DNA of 64,000 nt. It comes from Ophthalmolycus amberensis (lineage: Eukaryota > Chordata > Actinopteri > Perciformes > Zoarcidae). Of the stretch, positions 58,734-64,000 are shown piece after piece. A program made the translations under genes and the position numbers. The DNA lies in assembly GCA_024529925.1 (NCBI GenBank), contig JAFEUB010001798.1, forward strand, positions 72,001 through 136,000, given 5' to 3'. The notes beneath the pieces were generated by a model. That model was given only the letters and a program-made list of their open reading frames with translations. It had not been told where the DNA came from and made no database searches. Numbering within the stretch: the stretch's first letter is position 1; each line of letters begins with the position of its first letter.

Positions 58734-61700
58734 GTGAGTTTGTTCAACACGCTCGTCTTCTGCAGCTAGCTTACTTCACTTTAACATGTCACGTTAGCTT
58801 TAGAGCTACCTAGGTGCGGTCTCTTTTTACATTGAATACACCGGTCAGTAACGTTATCTACTCCGTTAACATGGCTCCTGTTGTCCACGTAGTGCTTCAG
58901 TGGACTTTAAACTGGAGAAATAATGGCCCAAAATATCTTTAACAACTGGTATCTATTCAGATAAACTCTGTTTTGTCATTGTGTAAATGCAGAGTTGAAG
59001 AGTAAAAGCTCCTGATTACGAAAAAAGGTCATGCATTGGTTCGAACTGGTAAGGCTACGTAAATTAAAACTCATATATTGGACGTAGTGAATGTATGAAC
59101 GTAGTTAATTACCTCTGCGCATGCGTTGATCTTTGTGAGACCCAAACCCTAATGCAGTATGTCTGCTCCGTCTCGCACTATAGTTTCCCGAAGGGTTTAT
59201 TTAATTCACTTACTAACGTTGCTGTTTACGAGCAAGAGATGAACCGGATATCATCGAAATACAACCTTCTGCAGTATGTCACAGTCTGAAGCTGTATAGC
59301 TGGTCTGTGTAGTCAATCCAGGACTTGTTCTCAATGTTTCTTTCTGTAGGATCCAAAAGATGGCTGGACTGGAGGAGAGAGATAGAGCTGCTGTCAGACA
59401 TCGCATACTATGGTTTAACGACATTCTCAGGTAGTTACCGACCAAACCAACATGAAATCTGACTTACTTCATGTACGTTTAATCAGCTGTCTTATGAAGA
59501 GTTAATTATTACTTGTAGGTTACCAGACCCTGGGCGAGGAGTATGTCAACATCGTGCAGGTGGACCCCACTAAGCGTCGGGTCCCCTCCCGGGCCAGGCG
59601 GGGCCTCTTTGTCCTCTGCCACGCCTACTTCCCTTACCTCGTGGACAAGGTCCTGGTGTGCCTGGAGAACGAGCTGGAATGCGGGCAGGAGAGGCACAGC
59701 GGTGGCGGGCAGCGGCCGTGGTGGAGCCTGGAGTTGTGGCTGAGGAGGTGGATGCAGAGGGCGGTGGGGCTGCTGTCGGAGCCCCAGAGGAGAGCGTGCG
59801 TGCCGGCCGTGTTCGTCGTCCACCAGGGTCTGACCCTCCTACACCGACTCCACGCCACTCTGTTCTACATCAGCGGCTCTTTCTATCACCTGTCCAAGAG
59901 GGCGGCTGGTATCAGCTATGTAGGGGATTGTTTTTGTGACGTGTTATATAAAAATACTATTTACATGTTTTTATTTTAGTTACACACTTGTGACACACAA
60001 GTGCCCATTTAATCCGATCTTTATCGACTATTGCAATGTTCCGCCATCACTTGAGTAGGTACTTGACCACAGGGACAACATGCATACATATAATCATGTC
60101 AAAAGATTAAGAAGACCGCGACAAACTAAGGCATGTCAATGTCATACAGTACATCTGCAGATTTTCCCAAACTCTTATCATTCTGTCATATATTTCCTAA
60201 CCATGTTAGACGGAAGTTAGTTAGTGAGTTTATCATGGGTTGAGCAGGCAGGGTGCCAGTATGGGACACACAGTAATGAATAACTGTCCAGAAGAGACAT
60301 CATTTCACAGTTTATTGCAAGAACTCTCAGATTTTTTTTGCCACGTCAAAATATACTGAGTTGCCAGTTATTAGGTACACCTAGCAAAAACTAACAGTCT
60401 AATATCCTTCCAAAATGTGTGCTAGTAAATCCTCTTCTATCCCGTGTGTGTGTGTGTGCAGCTGTGTGTGATGGGCCTCGGCAGCGACGACGGGACCATC
60501 AGGAGCAGCTACAGGCTGCTGGGGGCGCTGTCCCTCCTCCAGCTGCTCGTCACCGTGTGTCTGCAGCTCAACAGCTTCAGACAGAAACAGAGAGCCCGGC
60601 AGGAGTGGAAGCTGTACAGGAGCCTCAGGTACAGGAGCAGGGTCCAGACCGAAGGGTCCCATCTTCATCTGGTCTTTATGTCAGGGCAGAATTTTAGAGC
60701 TCAGTTAGATATTTTGGGGTTAAAGTGAACAGTGCTTCGTTAGTATTTCATTTTTGAACTTTTTATTTTTACATTCCTAACATTCCTAGTAGTGAGTACA
60801 TATCGAAACATATATACACATACATGCACATATACATACATACATACATACATACAAACACATATATGTACATATACCTTCCTACATGTAGACACAACAG
60901 AGTGTTAATGAGGAGGAGAGTGTTTGCCTGACGACATCAGACGCCGAGTAGAATCGGTTCTGGATTCCGATCCCTAAATTATGGTCCGATCATTTCTTTA
61001 GGTCAAGCACCTCAGCGAGTGGTTCGTGAACAGATGGCGGATGCCGACATTACATCGACCATCTCTAAAAAGCTGCTGGACTGTTTCTTTGTCTTTAAAG
61101 CATTGTGTAGCAGTAAAAAGAATGAAACGCGTGACTTGAGTTTTAGTGGTGAACTCCTCGACCCGTCTGTCTCCAGTCCTCAGCGCACACACAGATCCGG
61201 CCCCAGAGCAGCCAGCTGCATCCTCTGCCTGGAGGAGAGGAGACACTCCACCTCCACCCCCTGTGGACACCTCTTCTGCTGGGAGTGCATCACAGAGTGG
61301 TGCAACACCAAGGTCAGGCTCATGTCAGGACTTTGCATCTTGTTGCTACTCACTCAAACCTTTTGTGTCCGATTTGAAAGGGATCACGTTTTGAGAGAGA
61401 ATTTCCAAGAAGCTTTCTGTTTCTTATTGTTTGTATCAGGTGATCGACAGTAAGTGGATGTTAGCACTCTGTACGCTCGGCATAATGAACCTACGCATGG
61501 GACCATATGAATATTTCATGTCACCAGTATCCTGGCCAAGTATAAATGCTCTAGATATCACCCTGATCATCAAAAATGAATAAATTTATAGGCCACTAAA
61601 AGATACATACATTTAGTTAAGAAACAAATCCTTGTATTGCATCACAATAAGGACATCTTTTCTAAGTGAACATCCTTTTAAGTGTAAAAGGATCATGAAT

Positions 61701-62535
61701 CCTGATGCTCCCCAGCAGAGAGGATGATGAATATATAAAGATGGCAGCATTGTAAGAGTGTTCATTGGTGATAACGTTGCTAATTAACATTAATTCCATA
61801 ACGTGTAAATTGACACTTGGCTATGTTCCGGTGAATGAGCTCTGTGTGTTCAGCCAAGAAAGGAGTGGTGGTATAGCGGTTCAGGAGGATCTCCCAGTGA
61901 AACGTGTGCTTATCATGTCAGTGAGTTTATTAAACGAGCCGTTCTGAACCACGAGCTCCAGTATTTCAACCATTAAGATCCATATGATCCACATTTCATA
62001 TCTCCTGCTTCTCATTTCATTCAGTCTGCCTTCTCGTGGTGGCGGGTCGACTGGTTGCGTTGGGTTGCCGATGGATCGAAGCCTCTAGTCTGTAATCCAG
62101 TGTGCTGATACTTTCTGCTTCAACTTGCCCTGAATGTAGGCTGCAATAATAAACAGTTTCATGTGACATTATAGAGAAAAATAAATATTTCCAGCTTACT
62201 GATTACAGAGTAATCAGTAAGACAATACATTACAATAATGTTGCATGTGATGTAAAAACCAAACTGTCATCTTCAAAACGATATTCCCCCAAAAAGCTGC
62301 TTGAATCGTTTTATACATTTTCTTTAAACTGAAGATATTCAAGAGTATCTTTTAAAGGAATTAAATCAAATATTTTATATCAGTCTGGCAAATGTCAATC
62401 ATGAGCAACAACCCTGTTTTTTTGCACACAAATGTAACGCGTGTGTTTGTGTTGGACGTCCCTCAGGCAGAGTGCCCCCTGTGTCGGGAGAAGTTCCAGC
62501 CTCACAGACTGGTGTACCTGAGGAACTACAGCTAG
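58622..62535 (+). CDS. pex10: Peroxin-10, peroxisomal RING-finger E3 ubiquitin ligase (spliced, 6 coding exons)
   Basis: PEX10 is a peroxisomal membrane E3 ligase that works with PEX2 and PEX12 to ubiquitinate the import receptor PEX5, so that it can be recycled or degraded. Coding exons: 58622-58733, 59350-59430, 59519-59919, 60462-60628, 61177-61312, 62467-62535. All introns are GT/AG and the total is 966 nt (321 residues plus TAG), close to the 326 residues of human PEX10. Recognisable vertebrate PEX10 blocks are QKDEYY (16-21), LGEEYV (69-74), YRLLG at the start of a hydrophobic segment in exon 4, and a C-terminal RING. The eight zinc ligands are C268, C271, C283, H285, C288, C291, C302 and C305, all present. 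The protein ends CPLCREKF...YLRNYS, matching the family C-terminus. The ATG was chosen because it gives the conserved N-terminus. No frameshift or stop interrupts it, so it looks functional. Confidence 0.97.
59350..59430 (+). CDS. pex10: pex10 coding exon 2
   Basis: The acceptor is TTTCTGTAG|G. The exon encodes the conserved WLDWRREIELLSDIAYYGLT segment. The donor is CTCAG|GTAGTT, a weaker site, phase 1. Intron 2 is only 88 bp. Confidence 0.94.
59519..59919 (+). CDS. pex10: pex10 coding exon 3
   Basis: The acceptor is ACTTGTAG|GT. This is the largest exon (401 nt) and is clearly GC-richer than its surroundings. It opens with GYQTLGEEYV and ends at ISY, as in human PEX10. It carries the membrane-embedded core, including the FYISGSFYHLSKR segment. 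The donor is AGCTAT|GTAGGG, phase 0. Confidence 0.94.
60444..60458 (+). repeat. (GT)n tract abutting the pex10 exon 4 acceptor
   Basis: About 7 GT units end at GTGCAG|CTG. The repeat occupies the place where a polypyrimidine tract is normally found. Confidence 0.85.
60462..60628 (+). CDS. pex10: pex10 coding exon 4
   Basis: The acceptor AG at 60460-60461 follows directly on a (GT)n run, with hardly any polypyrimidine tract close to the AG. The exon encodes the SSYRLLGALSLLQLLVTVCL hydrophobic segment, followed by the basic FRQKQRARQEWKLYR stretch. The donor is AGCCTCAG|GTACAG, phase 2. Confidence 0.93.
60830..60875. repeat. (CATA)n microsatellite in pex10 intron 4
   Basis: A short run of CATA/TACA tetranucleotides with interruptions, embedded in AT-rich intron sequence. 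Confidence 0.75.
61177..61312 (+). CDS. pex10: pex10 coding exon 5 (RING, first six ligands)
   Basis: The acceptor GTCTCCAG|T keeps phase 2. Other AGs occur just downstream (after CCTCAG and ACACACAG), so the exact acceptor needs cDNA. The exon encodes CILCLEERRHSTSTPCGHLF and then CWECITEWCNTK. The donor is CACCAAG|GTCAGG, phase 0. Confidence 0.92.
62467..62535 (+). CDS. pex10: pex10 coding exon 6 (RING end, stop)
   Basis: The acceptor is CGTCCCTCAG|GCAGAG. The exon encodes AECPLCREKFQPHRLVYLRN followed by YS and TAG. It supplies the last two RING ligands, C302 and C305. Intron 5 is the largest (1,154 bp, 61313-62466) and no coding signal was seen in it. Confidence 0.95.
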   Translation, partial: AECPLCREKFQPHRLVYLRNYS

Positions 62536-62693
62536 AGCCACTGAGCCTGAAACCACACACTCAACATCTGTCCTGGCAGGCTGGTCCTCTGGAACATGTG
62601 GAGACCAAGCGTCAACCAACGGGTCTGAGAAGTGAAGCCGATGCTGAAGTGCCTTTAACTTTCATTCTCTCTCATGGTCATCGGGCCATGTTC

Positions 62694-62699
62694 AATAAA
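62694..62699 (+). terminator. pex10: pex10 polyadenylation signal
   Basis: A canonical AATAAA lies 159 bp after the pex10 stop codon, giving a short 3' UTR. A second AATAAA-like site near 62,763 could be an alternative. Confidence 0.75.
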
Positions 62700-62918
62700 A
62701 TGTTGGATTGTATCAGTCGAATCTTGTAAATATCACTTTTAATTCAATTAAAACTGATGCTAATAAAATGTGGGGAATCTCCAAATATCTGTCTGTTTAT
62801 GAGGTTGTTTGAATACTTTAATATGAGAATGATCCCCTTAGAGCTTAGACAGTAATAGTGTTGATAATGTTACTCTAGAAATGTAATAGCTTACAGATGA
62901 ATAGTTCATAAGTAAGCT

Positions 62919-63130
62919 CAGTGGTGTATAAAGTACCCAAAAGCCATACTTGAGTAACAGTAAAGATACCTTACTGGAAAATGACTCCAGTAAAAGAAAG
63001 TCACCTATTAGAATACTACTTGAGTAAAAGTCTTAAAGTATCTGATATTTATTGTACTTAAGTATCAAAAGTAATTTTCTGATATTAAATGTACTTAAGT
63101 ATTGAAAGTAAAAGTACAAGTAAATGCTGT
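62919..63130 (+). mobile_element. Tol2-like hAT element, left end
   Basis: Starts CAGTGGTGTATAAAGTACCC and continues with many AAGTAC, ACTTGAGTAA and ACTTAAGTAT motifs, the terminal and subterminal style of Tol2-group hAT elements. No transposase and no clear right end were found. It lies 220 bp after the pex10 poly(A) signal. Confidence 0.65.
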
Positions 63131-63698
63131 TAATAAAAAAGCAAAGGATCAGAATTTTGAGAATTATGAAGTTTATTCTTTTAAGTGCTGTGGCACCATG
63201 ACCAAGGACATGGAGCTGTGTTGAACATGATTGGGTTGGCTGTGATCCATCCAGGAGCAACAATGTTCAACATAATATATTGTACATAAGTATACTTTTG
63301 CATCTACTATGAACTTATCATCATAATTCTCCGAAAAGCAATATGACACTATGAAGGAGTTGTAACAGTGCGTTTATAAGTATGCTCATTCCGACTAGAG
63401 GATGTAGAGGGCAAATGCATAATATTATGTTCAGCAAAACATATCCACTTGATGCATCAGGTCAGTGTTTAGAGAAAGGACACCTGCCTTGTAAACTCCT
63501 ATGGGCCTGATTTGAACACAATAGACAAAGGTTTTGCTCAAGATGAATCTGCAATTGGGCGACTGCTACCATCATAACTCCATCTGATCATCCACAACAT
63601 GACTCAAATATCAAAACATGATCAACACTAAAGCAGCACCGAAAGGAACCCAGTCATTACTTGAAACTGAAAAATGTCCTGTTCATCTTCAAAAGACA
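63131..63698. other. Non-coding, probably partly transposon interior
   Basis: TTGTACATAAGTATACTTTTGC near 63,278 echoes the hAT subterminal motifs, but no terminus was identified. Confidence 0.35.
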
Positions 63699-63955
63699 AT
63701 TCTATTAGAATGTAAAGAAGTTACATTGTATTCTAATACAATGTAACTTCTTTACATTCTAATAGAATGTGAAGAAGTTACATTGTATTAGAATGTAAAG
63801 AAGTTATTGTATTAGAATGTAAAGAAGTTACATTGTATTCTAATACAATGTAACTTCTTTACATTCTAATAGAATGTAAAGAAGTTACATAATAGAATGT
63901 AACTTCTTTACATTCTAATAGAATGTAAAGAAGTTACAGTGTATAGAATGATTCT
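63699..63955. repeat. Palindromic array of nine ~24-bp units in both orientations
   Basis: The core AGAATGTAAAGAAGTTACAT occurs six times forward (63,707; 63,764; 63,790; 63,815; 63,871; 63,920) and three times inverted (near 63,737; 63,845; 63,899). The first pair is part of a perfect 34-bp inverted repeat (63,699-63,732 and 63,735-63,768) with a 2-nt centre. A second pair gives 30-bp arms. Confidence 0.93.
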
Positions 63956-64000
63956 ATTGAAGTTATTCCTTTTTAAAATGTTTTAGACGAGTCACTAATC

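Noticed and set aside
59509..59939. Minus-strand and alternative-frame open frames over pex10 exon 3
   Set aside because: Shadows of the GC-rich pex10 exon. Only one frame matches PEX10.
1..64000. CRISPR arrays, operons, prophage or bacterial IS elements
   Set aside because: The sequence is vertebrate. The tandem arrays seen have no spacer-repeat structure.

Overview
The window is nuclear DNA from a ray-finned fish, probably a percomorph teleost. Three things suggest this: a spliced vertebrate-type PEX10 gene, a high density of fish-type transposon remnants (L1-, L2- and Rex/CR1-like LINEs, a tRNA-derived SINE, several hAT-like ends), and abundant (GT)n microsatellites. Nothing looks prokaryotic. 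No rRNA gene, functional tRNA gene, CRISPR array or operon was found.

The one confident gene is pex10 (peroxin-10, a peroxisomal RING E3 ligase) on the + strand from 58,622 to 62,535. It has six coding exons with GT/AG introns and consistent phases, and encodes 321 residues ending in a complete C3HC4 RING. A poly(A) signal follows at 62,694. A CpG-rich open segment on the - strand (43,255-43,408) has a good start context and a GTAAGT donor, and looks like the first coding exon of a divergently transcribed gene. In human, PLCH2 lies divergently next to PEX10, so plch2 is the natural guess, but I did not recognise the peptide. If it is correct, positions 1-43,254 are mostly its first intron.

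Layout: 1-13.4 kb is non-coding with an L2-like LINE remnant (6.7-7.7 kb), a minus-strand SINE (11 kb) and fragments of a dispersed teleost repeat. 13.5-15.3 kb holds (CT)n tracts and a large short-period satellite in two blocks, one built on TTACGTTG and one on TTATGTTACCTTG. 17.2-19.3 kb is a 5'-truncated, frameshifted L1-clade LINE. 21.1-22.7 kb is a composite hAT-like region with an internal tandem duplication. 25.6-26.4 kb is the 3' end of a Rex/CR1/L2-type LINE. 27-35 kb holds terminal-inverted-repeat elements, a compound (GT)n array and two copies of an unnamed dispersed repeat. 38.8-42.5 kb holds three LINE endonuclease-block fragments that appear fused to one common non-coding tail. 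43-58 kb is mostly non-coding, with hairpins and dispersed repeat copies. pex10 is flanked by a hAT-like end 550 bp upstream and a Tol2-like hAT end 220 bp downstream. The window closes with an alternating-orientation palindromic array (63.70-63.96 kb).

The strongest 'second look' signals are the paired satellite blocks that differ by a CpG-to-TpG change, the palindromic array, and the LINE fragments sharing an internal junction. All TE family names come from pattern recognition without a database search.
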